From Bolinopsis microptera (taxonomy: Eukaryota > Ctenophora > Tentaculata > Lobata > Bolinopsidae): 64,000 nt of DNA. The position numbers were made by a program, and so were the translations under genes. Where the stretch lies: positions 18,708,103 through 18,772,102 of the forward strand of contig NC_087072.1 of NCBI RefSeq assembly GCF_026151205.1, written 5' to 3'. Every line of letters begins with the position of its first letter. Positions within the stretch are counted from its first letter, which is position 1. Positions 22,955 to 32,784 of this stretch are shown piece by piece. Below the pieces are notes generated by a model. It did no database searches and was not told the DNA's origin. It was given only the letters and a program-made list of their open reading frames with translations.

Positions 22955-23730
22955 CAAAATATAACTTGCAGCAGCCCCATACTTTGTCATGAACATAATA
23001 TCGAAACTACCTCTGTGATCACATCTTTCTCTGGGTGCAAAATGAATATATATATAATAGGTTTATTAGTTTTATAGAAATTTAAAAGTTCTATTTACGT
23101 CTTCAGTTTACAAATCAGTGAAACACAAACATACTATGCGGGGGGACTACAGACCCCCTCAAAGTCCTTTACAACGTTACTGCCAGGTTACATAGCACTC
23201 AAATTATTTGTTATATAGTAGTGTTGAAAGTATTAAAACTTTCTTATTAAAAATAAGAAATTTATTATATAAGGACTATAAACATTTTGTTTGTGTGTTT
23301 TGTGTTATGCATTTTTATACCTATTTTAGAAGAGATTTTTATAGAATGTTACAAGTGCAGTAGGGTCAGTTTCAGACGAATTAAGCATAAATGACATCAT
23401 TGCCATGTCTGAAGTGGTTTGTAAATGGGCCATTGTTAGCCCCAAGCGTTTTGGTCCCTCATTCCTGCCACTCAGCATTGCCTACTGTAAAGTAGAAATT
23501 TTTCTAAGATAATAGAGAAACTGACCTTGTCTCACTAAATTCAACCACTTACCATAATTAAAATACTAACAACCAAATAAAGTTTTTAAATAATTATATA
23601 CAATCACCAAAAATATTTCCTCAAGTTTACTTCTAGCTAACTAATTCGTGGTTTAAGCTCTTATTTTATTTATGATTAAAGGAATGTAAAATAAAACTTT
23701 TCGTTTCATTGAAAACTTTTCGTTTCATTG

Positions 23731-24102
23731 AATTTACCTATTAAAGTAAACTTTAAACCTACTTCGAAATTGAGAAATATTTTATGTAGTAACAGACCGT
23801 ATGATAAACGTGTGTGCAGTATTAATTCATGTCAAATTTGTCCTTTGATAGTTTGTAATAAAGATTGTGAAGTGAAGAATGTTGTATATAAGATTAAGTG
23901 TAAATTATGTGACCAGCTGTACGTTGGAGAAACCAGTAGGAAAGTACATGCTCGTGTAGGAGAACACTTACGTTACGCTACCTACCCTGCTACCCCTTCT
24001 AATGTTAGTCAAGCTTTTGCCATACATTATTCGAGCTGTCATGAGGGGTTAAATCCCAGTTTAGAGGTAGATATTTTAAGAATTGAACCCAATACTGTCA
24101 GA
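23731..24102 (+). CDS. Penelope GIY-YIG endonuclease segment
   Basis: This segment encodes KVNFKPTSKLRNILCSNRPY, a Cys cluster (CSINSCQICP ... C), then VVYKIKCKLCDQLYVGETSR and GEHLRYATYP. The VVY ... YVG pair plus Arg and the GEH glutamate are the GIY-YIG nuclease signature of Penelope-like elements, which cuts target DNA for retroposition. The frame breaks after NTVR at the MITE (24103) and resumes with RKIFEAMF at 24590. A doubled 3'-type tail just upstream (23697-23730) belongs to the LINE, not to this gene. Confidence 0.85.
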
Positions 24103-24581
24103 GGGGGGGGTCCAAGGGGAACTTTGGGAAACTTTGGGAAAGTCCCCCAAGATTTCTGAAGTTCCCCAAAAAAAAGTTCCCCAAAACTCCCCAAAGTTCC
24201 CCAAAATTCCCCAAAATTATTCAAAATTATTTAAAATTATTCAAAATTATTCAAAATTATTCAAAATTTCTCTAATATACATTAATACCCATTAATGTTA
24301 ACATGTATGTTATTATAAGGTATAATCTTAACTTACTTGTTGATACTTGCAGCATGATAATTTGTTTGGCATTATAATTTTTTTGGGGAACTTTGGGGAA
24401 CTTTGGGGAATTTTGGGGAACTTTCTGAAGTTCCCCAAAAAAAAGTTCCCCAAAATTCCCCAAAATTATTTGTTTCATTGATAATTTTTTGGGGAACTTT
24501 GGGAAAGTCCCCCAGGTTTCCTGAAGTTCCCCAAAAAAAGTTCCCCAAAACTCCCCAAAGTTCCCCTTGGACCCCCCCCCC
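24103..24581. mobile_element. 479-bp MITE with poly-G/C ends and 8-bp target duplication
   Basis: Ends are GGGGGGGGTCCAAGGGGAAC and its complement. CTGTCAGA flanks the element on both sides (24095-24102 and 24582-24589; the first C is ambiguous because of the C run). The interior is almost entirely built from GGGGAACTTTGGG and TTCCCCAAA words in both orientations around an AT-rich centre, so it can fold into several alternative hairpins. An 8-bp duplication suggests a hAT-like transposase, but the ends are unusual. The host Penelope frame is restored exactly by its removal. Confidence 0.8.
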
Positions 24582-24700
24582 CTGTCAGAAGAAAGATTTT
24601 CGAAGCGATGTTTATTATTAATCTGAACCCTACAATTAACAAGAGAGAAGAACTGGATACTATTAAACGTTTTATCATAGCTAGTACTGAAGAATTTTAG
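24582..24700 (+). CDS. Penelope element C-terminus
   Basis: Reads VRRKIFEAMFIINLNPTINK then REELDTIKRFIIAS and ends with a stop at 24698. This is the usual end of the GIY-YIG domain in Penelope proteins (L.P.LN.REEL). Confidence 0.75.
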
Positions 24701-25677
24701 ATATTTTAGTTTCATTCCCTTTTTATTGCATACAGTTTAAGTTTTCTAGCAGTAGTAAGTTTTAATGGTTTTTCACATCTCGCTCACAATCAGTAACCAC
24801 TCACTATATTTTCACTCACATTGTGTATACACCATCTCACATGTATTGTATCTTTTACCTTATCATCTGTTATCACTTACATCTTATCATCTGTTGTCAC
24901 TGTACATGTCATTCCATCACACGATCACAATCACGTACTTGCTGTTTAGTGGATGTTTTAAGTTTATTGAATAGCAGATCGAGTAGTGTTGTATATATAT
25001 AGATTTTGATTCTAATTTTAGTCGAGTATTTGAACAATTTGTTGTCGTTTAGCCATTTTTGATTAATAAATTTTATGAGACAGTTTTCTCACATATTTAC
25101 CAATTTTGTCAGCATGAATAAGAAGTTGTTACTTTGAAACGTCGTTTATCCTAACAGTGCAATATCATTTGTCGCAAATCAGAATAATCAGAAACTATTT
25201 GGAAAGCCCAAAAACTGTCTATTATGTGTATATTGTTTGAATATTCTTTTCATTGTTATTATTATTTTACCTATAAGTTCCCTATTATTTCCCTATTATA
25301 TCACTGATCACCCACTGTTTTAAATATTTTGTTTGCTTGTTTGGCATTAAGAAAAGACATTAATGAGTTAAAAATAAAATTTTTGTCTCATTAGAATTTC
25401 TTGTTTCGTTGATTGAACTGTCTTGCAACTCGCATGATCTCGTTTTCTAAATCTGTGTGTGATTGCTTTGTTATATGCTTTTATTTGGACAATTGATTAC
25501 TTTGAATTAAGCAGGAGGACATACAAATAAAGTAACAATTGAAAAACATGTATTAAGAACCTTGAAAACAGGGAAATGTTCATCGTAGGAAATAAATTTG
25601 CTGATTATACAATGCTTAAAAACTTTTAATATACACACAACATAACCTTTAATTTAACACGATTTTATTAAAGTTGA

Positions 25678-25830
25678 CAGCGAAGCCCCAATTTACTTCA
25701 TTTCTTCCCCCGAATACGACGTACACATTCTTCATGTGAACAATCAAAACTATGATTTACAGTTACCCAAACACTGATTTACCACGGCTTTTTCAATTCC
25801 CCCAAACTCTGGTAAATCAGGGTTTTCCTG
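25678..25830. mobile_element. decayed pogo/Tigger-like MITE
   Basis: Starts CAGCGAAGCCCCAATTTAC and ends GGTAAATCAGGGTTTTCCTG. It resembles the better-kept copy at 61076-61243 (CAGTAAAACCCCGATTTACC). Several substitutions and no clear TA duplication point to an old copy. Confidence 0.45.
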
Positions 25831-26008
25831 TGACATAATATTGTACACGAATATTTAACTAAAATTTAAGCAAGAAATTACCCATGATGATTTCACCGTG
25901 TGTACTTGTGCAACCAGTCTCTGAGAAGTGACAAAGCTCTATATTGTAGACCTTAAAATTGCTACTTTAATACAAAATTTACATTATTCAAGCTAGCTAG
26001 CAACTCTT

Positions 26009-28934
26009 CTAAATATGGTGAGCTGTTTGGTTCACATCTATCGAGTTTACTTGGTTTTCAGTCTTGGGTTCATATTCACTGAGTGGTATATCATTACTGT
26101 TTGGTGGTACTGAGGGGGAATCTTTCCCATCTATCAAAGACTTGCCTTTAGTTTCTATTTGGAGAAAAATTGTTGCTACACTTGAAATTATGAGAACCAC
26201 CACCAAGACCGTGATGCTATGACTGATCTTCACTGAGTCCAAGTATTCTGTGAGAAATGTTCCAAATGCTGCCCCAACTTTGCTGAACCCATTGTGTGCT
26301 CCTGTTGCAGACGACCTGAGTTAAAATTGAATATTATTTGCTTGAATTTCATTTTTGACAGATTATATAAACGTATCTTTCAATCATAAGCTATGTATTT
26401 ATTGTATATTTGAGTGGTAAAGCAATATGTCTACCTCAAGTAAGTAGGGTAGTTCTCAGGAACATATAACCAAAGTGTTGCCACAGAGATTCCATAGAAA
26501 TTAATCACCAAGAACAAGTTGATGTATATTACAACAGGGTGTATACATATCAAAAGCATTATACTTGTAGCAAGTCCACCCCAGAATGAGTACCATAAGG
26601 TTGGTCTTCTTCCCCAATATTCTGAATTGGTCAATTGTATATTATCATTAGCCTAGATATTAAAATTTTATTCTGTAGAGACAACGTGTTGGTCACATGG
26701 CGCATCATTTGCATAACATCAAATAGCAGAACTGGACTAACATGAAGAAATACCTGCTGTTATTGGAGAGATAACGTAGCCAGGGAGATAAAGCAGATTT
26801 ACAACAATCAAGAAGATATACTCTGTAGTTGTGTATATCAAACACCCTTCTGAATTTCTATGAGTAACTTGGAACCATTCTGATAAATGACAATATCCAT
26901 CTGCCATCATGTCTGGTAACAGGTACATGAATGCATAGAATACCCAAACTGAGGCACTAAAACAGACCATAAGTAGTAGCGTTCTCCTGATAAAAATAAT
27001 AAATAATATGGTTACTTGATACTGTATTCAAGGCTCCCTCAATACTCAATAATAGATACTGTATATCTAATAAATCATACTGTATTATGTATTTTATGTA
27101 TGTGCTAAATACATTGATCTTTGTTAGTGTTGAAATCATCCAATCAAATTTACTCATAATCAGCAGTCTGTATATTACCAAATTATGTAATTATAAAATG
27201 ATGAACAGTTTTAACAGTGAATAAAAATGTTCTTCACCTCAGGAATGGCTGTTTGAACATATCTGCATTGAAAGGCTTAGATGAATTTTTTGCAGTCGAA
27301 CAAAATATTTCACCTGCAACTTTATCTGTACTGTTTTGAGCTGCTATTTTATCACAAATTTCTTTGGCTTCACCAAGTCTGCCTGAAATGATTAATTTCT
27401 TCAACATAAGGCAATATCAGAGTATGCCCAGGATCAATTAACTGGGTTTTACCAGCCCTGATTCCCCGTTCAAAGTTTTACCACAGATGTATCATACCTC
27501 TTACAGCAAGAAATCTGACGGACTCGTCACAGATGTGAAGCAAAGGAATCGTTACCAAGCAAGGTAGTGCTGCTAGTAGAATGAGATATCGCCAACCCCA
27601 TTGGTAAGGCATCACGAAAATGGCACAAAAGCATATGTAGACCCCTCCTGTGGAAAATGTATGTTTTTGTGTTCATCTCAAATTGGGCAAGGAAATCAAC
27701 TGGGTAGATACTATGATCCGATGGTGAATAATCTCCTCAATAATGAAAAACCGACAGTGTTGTGTCAAGGAGTCAAGGTGATGTGTTTAAATCAAAACAT
27801 TACCTGCACACCAGAGAAGGTCTAACATCAAAAGGTTAAACGCTCGTTTGGTAATGGGTACCATCTCAGCTGAGTAGCATATGGAAACACCGTAGTTGGC
27901 ACCAATGCAAAAACCTGAGGTTCACAGAAACAATTATAAACTAAAATGTGTTATCACTATAAAAACATTATTGATTTGAGAGAAGTTATACCTGCAACTC
28001 CTCTGAGAATGAGAAATACTGGATAGCTCCAAGCAAAAGCTGAAGCAGTTGCTGCAAGAGTGAACATGTAGTAAACTATGAGCATAATCTTTCTTCTACC
28101 ATAGATGTCAGCTAACACTCCTGAAAATTCTAAAGTTACAACTTTTCAAGTAGAATTACCCACATTTTGGTAAATTTTTAGTTCTAGCATATAAGCAAGG
28201 AATTGACAATGAACACTACTCAACAATTGTAATTTTCCTTAGATGCCTAATAGTAAGATGCACGGCGATGAAGTGTATTATAGAATACACATTACTATAC
28301 ACCAATATACTGCACTTACCTGAAAGCCAACTTCCAATGGACATGCAAAGGAAGACAAGACCTGGTACAGCTGCTTTTTGAGCAGGGGATATGTCCCACT
28401 CACACTTCAGATTAACTGTAACGAGACTTTATGTTAGTTACCACGACAACATTACTTAAATCAGTGTAAAAATTCAATAGCAATTATCAAATTAGTTTAC
28501 CATAAAACTAACTTGATATAAGGTAAATCATAAATCTTACGTGAAATAAGGCCAATAATCCAGATTTCAGCGCTGTCAGCAGCAGACATCATTCCCATTG
28601 TGGCGACTACTTTCCAATGGTATCTACCGTATCCAATCAGTTCAATACACTCTGAGACTGTGTACCTGACCGTTAAATCGTGTTAAAAACCACGTGCATG
28701 ATTTAGTGCCCACCATCAAGCCATAAATAAGAAATTAGTTTAAAGAATGGAACCCCAATCCATTTAAAATTTTGGAATTTGTAGAAAATTGGTGGAACAG
28801 AAATAAATGATCAACCTTTTTGGTTGAATCTCGGCGGGTGAGTGTGGTGTTTCATCTTCGGTCAATACAATGTCTTCGTGGTCGACTCCTTCTTCTTCTG
28901 GTAGTTCCTCATTTATAATCAACTCGTCTTCCAT
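26009..28934 (-). CDS. SVOP/SV2-like 12-TM transporter, 10 exons
   Basis: Exons (minus strand, in order): 28934-28816, 28665-28541, 28415-28320, 28120-27992, 27914-27804, 27647-27498, 27382-27238, 26986-26754, 26621-26435, 26315-26009. All introns are GT-AG and the sum is 1,602 bases, giving 533 residues. The acidic N-terminus is followed by YTVSECIELIGYGRYHWKVV, the SVOP signature before TM1. Other blocks are CEWDISPAQKAA, DIYGRRK (loop 2-3 MFS motif), a long extracellular loop with Cys before TM8, YWGRRPTLWYSFWG (loop 8-9), YVPENYPTYLR (the YTPEVYPT..R motif after TM10) and FLQIETKGKSL at the end. The related synaptic vesicle 2-related proteins are vesicular or plasma-membrane transporters with largely unknown substrates. 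It is divergently arranged with NME5 about 1 kb away. Confidence 0.9.
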
Positions 28935-29985
28935 CTCGAGCTGAAACTGGTAAGCTACTAATCAGGATACAATAATACTTAAACTAGAAAACGTTCAATA
29001 ACTCGGGTGAAGAAACGAGAGCTACTAATATTTATAAATTACTAAATATCAGTAACGGCTTTTAGTTGTATAAAATAAAGCTTCTCAACTCAATTAACTG
29101 CACTAGATAGATATATACAGTATACTACGGAACTACACAAGTATACAAGTATACAAGGTAACTGAACAGGAGCGGGCAATATACGATATAATGAGCTCTC
29201 ACATTTCCCCTCTATATAAGCTCTGTAGCATGTATATACAATATGTAAATGTATGGTGTATACACTAATCGATTATCTGATAAAGAATGTTGAAACTGAT
29301 AGAAGTTGTTTATTGTATGTACTAAATGTGTCAACGACCTCATAGCAATATGCATAATCTACGACGAACTGTTTCAAAGAAACGGGACGTAAACTAAATA
29401 AGGAAACTCTAATAAGTAGTAAATAATAGAAGTGGGTAGAAGTGCACATTAATCATTATATATTATGGGCATTGGGAAATTTGGGCATTGTGTAGAGAGT
29501 GAACTAACGTTACGAAACAGCAGAGGGGGGCTGCCTGCAAGGATTGTCTGGTTACACGACTCATGAGCCAGCTCCACTATTCAGAGGGGGCTGCTGATTA
29601 GAAATCACGACCGCTGCTGAATATATCAAAATTTAAAGAGAGCATCTGGCAGAGAACTAACAAATGAAAATTGGACATTTGTGGTTACTTTTTCCATTTG
29701 AAGTATAATATTATGTGTACTTGCTCTCTCAATCAGAGTTGTCATTTCTTATGATATTTAGTATTAACATTAGGTTGGTAACACTCCTAAGAAACTTAGT
29801 AGGCTGCTAGAATCTAGATCATTCGTCTGTTTTCAATTTATGTCAATACGCTGTGATGACTGATGTTAGTGGGGAGGCAGGGGGATGATAACGTTTATTC
29901 TATACATGGTATAAATATTAAATATTCGCTATCATTAGTTCACTTTTAATAGTATGATATTTTAGTTTAGCAAGGTCGAAGGAAA

Positions 29986-30913
29986 ATGGAAGCTCCTGCA
30001 ACATTTATGGAACAGCCTGCGATTTTCGTAGAGCGAACTTTGGCAATCATCAAACCAGATGCTATTGATCAGAGTGCTGCCATATTGCGGTTTATCGAGG
30101 ACCATGGGTTCGCTATTCTTCAGGTTTGTTAAGCGACGAAAAAAACTTTAAATTGAGTACCGGAATACTTGGATTGCTACAATGGGTCCATTCCTAGTTA
30201 CAAGCTCTGTATTTCATTTGTCATCACTTTTACATTACTTTTACAATTAATGTTAATTGTAAATAAACGAACAAACTGTAAGCTATGGCCGGGGTATCGC
30301 GTTTCCATATAAACGTGAACTTTTACAGCAAAGAAGACTCCACATGACGCCCGAACAGTGCAGTGATTTCTACGCAGAACATTACGGTAAAATGTTCTTC
30401 CCGTCCCTGGTCTCCTTTATGAGCAGGTGAACTATGATTGGAGCGCTATATTAACTCATCTTTACGTATTAAACATATGTTCATTGTTCAACACGTGCGT
30501 TATGATAACAATTTTATCTGCAATGTAATTTACTGAGCTCTAAATATTTCAGCGGCTCGATCATAGCAATGGTATTGGCCAAGGAGAACTGTATTTTGGA
30601 GTGGAGAGATCTGTTGGGGCCCACATCTTCTCACAGAGCTAGAGAAACTCACCCGGACAGGTTCTTATCTGTTCTTTAATATCATCTTACGCACATAATA
30701 TCTGAATATCTGAATATCTGAATAACACTGTTTTGCTGTGCCCTGTATGCAAAGGACAATAGGCTGTATAGGCACATTTCATTCTCGAAGCAAATAAAAG
30801 TTTTTCGATCAGTCTACGAGCAATTTACGGTACAGACGACCAGAGAAACGCAGTTCACGGGTCCGACTCTCAGAAGGGAGCAGAGAGGGAAATACGGTTC
30901 TACTTCCCAGACG
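29986..30913 (+). CDS. NME5: NME5 (nucleoside diphosphate kinase homologue 5), exons 1-4
   Basis: Exons 29986-30123, 30329-30426, 30553-30660 and 30813-30913, all GT-AG. The product starts MEAPATFMEQPAIFVERTLA then IIKPD. It continues YGKMFFPSLVSFMSSGSIIA, LLGPTS, ETHPDSLRAIYGTDDQRNAV and HGSDSQKGAEREIRFYFPD. The NDK core includes the His of the HGSDS motif. NME5 belongs to the non-classical NDK group found in axonemes (radial spoke RSP23 type). The fourth exon ends in phase 1 with GTAAGT. The missing C-terminus is encoded 27.3 kb downstream at 58243-58545, whose phase and residues fit exactly. Together there are 636 bases, 211 residues, against 212 in human NME5. Confidence 0.92.
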
Positions 30914-32784
30914 GTAAGTTGAATAACACCTTGTATTGGTATAAACATGCCTTAACAAGACGTCTGACAACTAAATTTCCGGTTTTTGTGAGAGCTAACA
31001 TAACATATTAAATAATGCCTCTCTGGGCATCTCAACAAGACATTCACAGAAAATGAACAATTTACTAGAAAAGAACTTCGGATAGAAGCTACAAAAAATA
31101 ACTCTGCAGAATGTTCACAAACATATCAAATCGTTGGAGAAATTACTCTGTAATAACCATAGCAACGACGAAACAATAATTTATAATTTTTTGCTCATTT
31201 CTACATTTGTCGCTGTGCCATCGAGTATATTGTACACTTTACATTGTACATTATAAAGTAGATTGAGTAATTTAAACTATCATGTACAGAGAGGCTAATG
31301 ATACCATAACCACTGACGAGACTGCATACAAAAGTGTAACTAATGTTTTAATATTATGTGAAATTAAATCAATGAATTCACTTTTTATCTTCAGTAAATA
31401 TTTACTAAAATTTCAAGTTCAAAATAGATGAAACGAAAGCAAGAACACACCTAGTAACTTAGTAAGTTAGTAATACAGTAAAATACTGATAACTGAATAC
31501 TGACTAGAAGAAAACGCACGAAATGAGCTAGACTACACAACTACACACTAACAAATCTTCAGTGCAAGACATTTACTTCCGTATCGCTACACGATATTAT
31601 TATGATAGATATTAAAGTTAGGGTAATGAGTAGGTAATGAGTTTGGTAGGAGTTGCTGTTGGAGATCGTGGACTTTATTCTCCTGAGTAATACCTACCTA
31701 CATACAGAGACTACTACTATCAGTATTGTTACAGTATGTTGACAATGATAGGCCCACACACAGTACGAAATAAATACTTGTATTAACTGCGGAGGTGATT
31801 TTGTGTGAGGTGCAAAGTTCACTGTCATTGTTGAAAGTTCAACAATAACAGTGCACTGTGCACATCAGTTCTCAGCATTGAACATATTCTGTGTTATACA
31901 ATTTAACACACGATATACGACTCGTATATATCGTATAATACGAGCCAATCAGTAAAATTAATCTATCTACTCACTAAAAACTGCACGTTAGCTGAAGAAA
32001 TAAGGAATTTAATAATTGCATTACATCAGCACAGTATTACAAGGAACAGAAAATAACAATTTAAAAGACGGAAATAAGTGATTACCATCAGATCACCAGG
32101 TACACACAATTAAAAGACATGATTCAAAACAACTATTTAACTTAACGTGCATCACCACACTAGGCAAGCATTTTAGTGAACTTATCATGAATGATAAGCA
32201 ACAGCGCTATCTTTAATTCAACAATTTGCTATGATATTTACTAGCATAATAATGTATGTACACATTAGCTGCATAAGATTACATACTTCTTGTTAAATAA
32301 GACTGCATTCCCCCTCTGCGTGATAATTCATAATTGTCCTAAGACACCATTTAAGTGCTCATAACACATAGTGTGTCGTGTTTTGATCATTGAGATTTTA
32401 TTAACTCCAGCTCTGGTGTCTGGTAAGATAGTTACCATGGTTACACTCTTTATTTTTATTTTTCTATGAAATCAATACTTCCAGACAATGAGGAGAGATA
32501 TCACAATATTAGGAATAAAATCCCCCGTTTTAAGAGCAAATATCACTTTAATAACACATTTTTATAATCATGTGGCAGCTGGCAACGTATGTAATATTGA
32601 GGATTAGATGGAACCTTTAACCTATTTGAGTATTTCACTGTCTCAATCTGATAAGCATATTAACCAATAAGGAGTAGTCAAATTTATCAGTTATCTGATT
32701 TTATATTGCACCTGAAACCTGCAACTTGCAACCTGCAACCTGCGACTTGCAACCTGCAAACTGCAGCCTGCAACACGTATCGAA
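30914..32784. other. proximal part of the 27 kb NME5 intron
   Basis: AT-rich sequence after the exon 4 donor, with no ORF of interest and no recognised transposon. The last part should contain the 3' untranslated region of LDLa-GPCR gene 1. Confidence 0.6.
32710..32775. repeat. short minisatellite (CCTGCAACTTGCAA type)
   Basis: Five or so imperfect copies of a 14-15-mer lie just 3' of the stop codon of LDLa-GPCR gene 1. A similar word (CTGCAAACTGCAAGTTGC, near 32882) lies inside its last codons, so the C-terminal tail of this receptor may have been altered by repeat spread. Confidence 0.7.

Larger units (their letters stand above)
16831..23730 (+). mobile_element. CR1/L2-group LINE, 5' truncated, carrying element B
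   Basis: Its boundaries are set by the Penelope frame, which breaks after the codons for KHV (16830) and resumes at NLP (23731). It contains the C-terminal part of ORF1 (SGNH esterase-like), ORF2 (zinc finger, endonuclease, reverse transcriptase) and a 3' region of about 770 bp ending in a doubled 19-bp tail. Without element B it would be about 4.9 kb. An ORF1 esterase plus an APE-type endonuclease and an RT with FADD is typical of the CR1/L2 group; the exact clade is not resolved. Confidence 0.85.
13155..24700 (+). mobile_element. Penelope-like retroelement, 5' truncated, split by four insertions
   Basis: Five plus-strand segments belong to one protein. 13155-13351 is the end of the reverse transcriptase (DDFIPFLNTEVRI, SRLYRKP). 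16320-16453 continues NNSCHPESVKINTVKNLYSE to LLDDLL. 16669-16830 reads KNGYQNP and then FISDSTSNKIRNYVKHV. 23731-24102 gives NLPIKVNFKPTSKLRN, then the GIY-YIG region with VVYKIKCKLCDQLYVGET. 24582-24700 ends with LNPTINKREELD and a stop. Spliced together they follow the order known for Penelope elements (RT, linker, Cys-rich GIY-YIG endonuclease). The frame is preserved exactly across the hAT, LINE and MITE inserts; only the 16454-16668 insert has unclear edges. The N-terminal half of the RT is missing. Confidence 0.85.

Noticed and set aside
27601-27825. 74-codon plus-strand frame
   Set aside because: Overlaps exons 5-6 of the SVOP-like gene on the other strand and has no domain.
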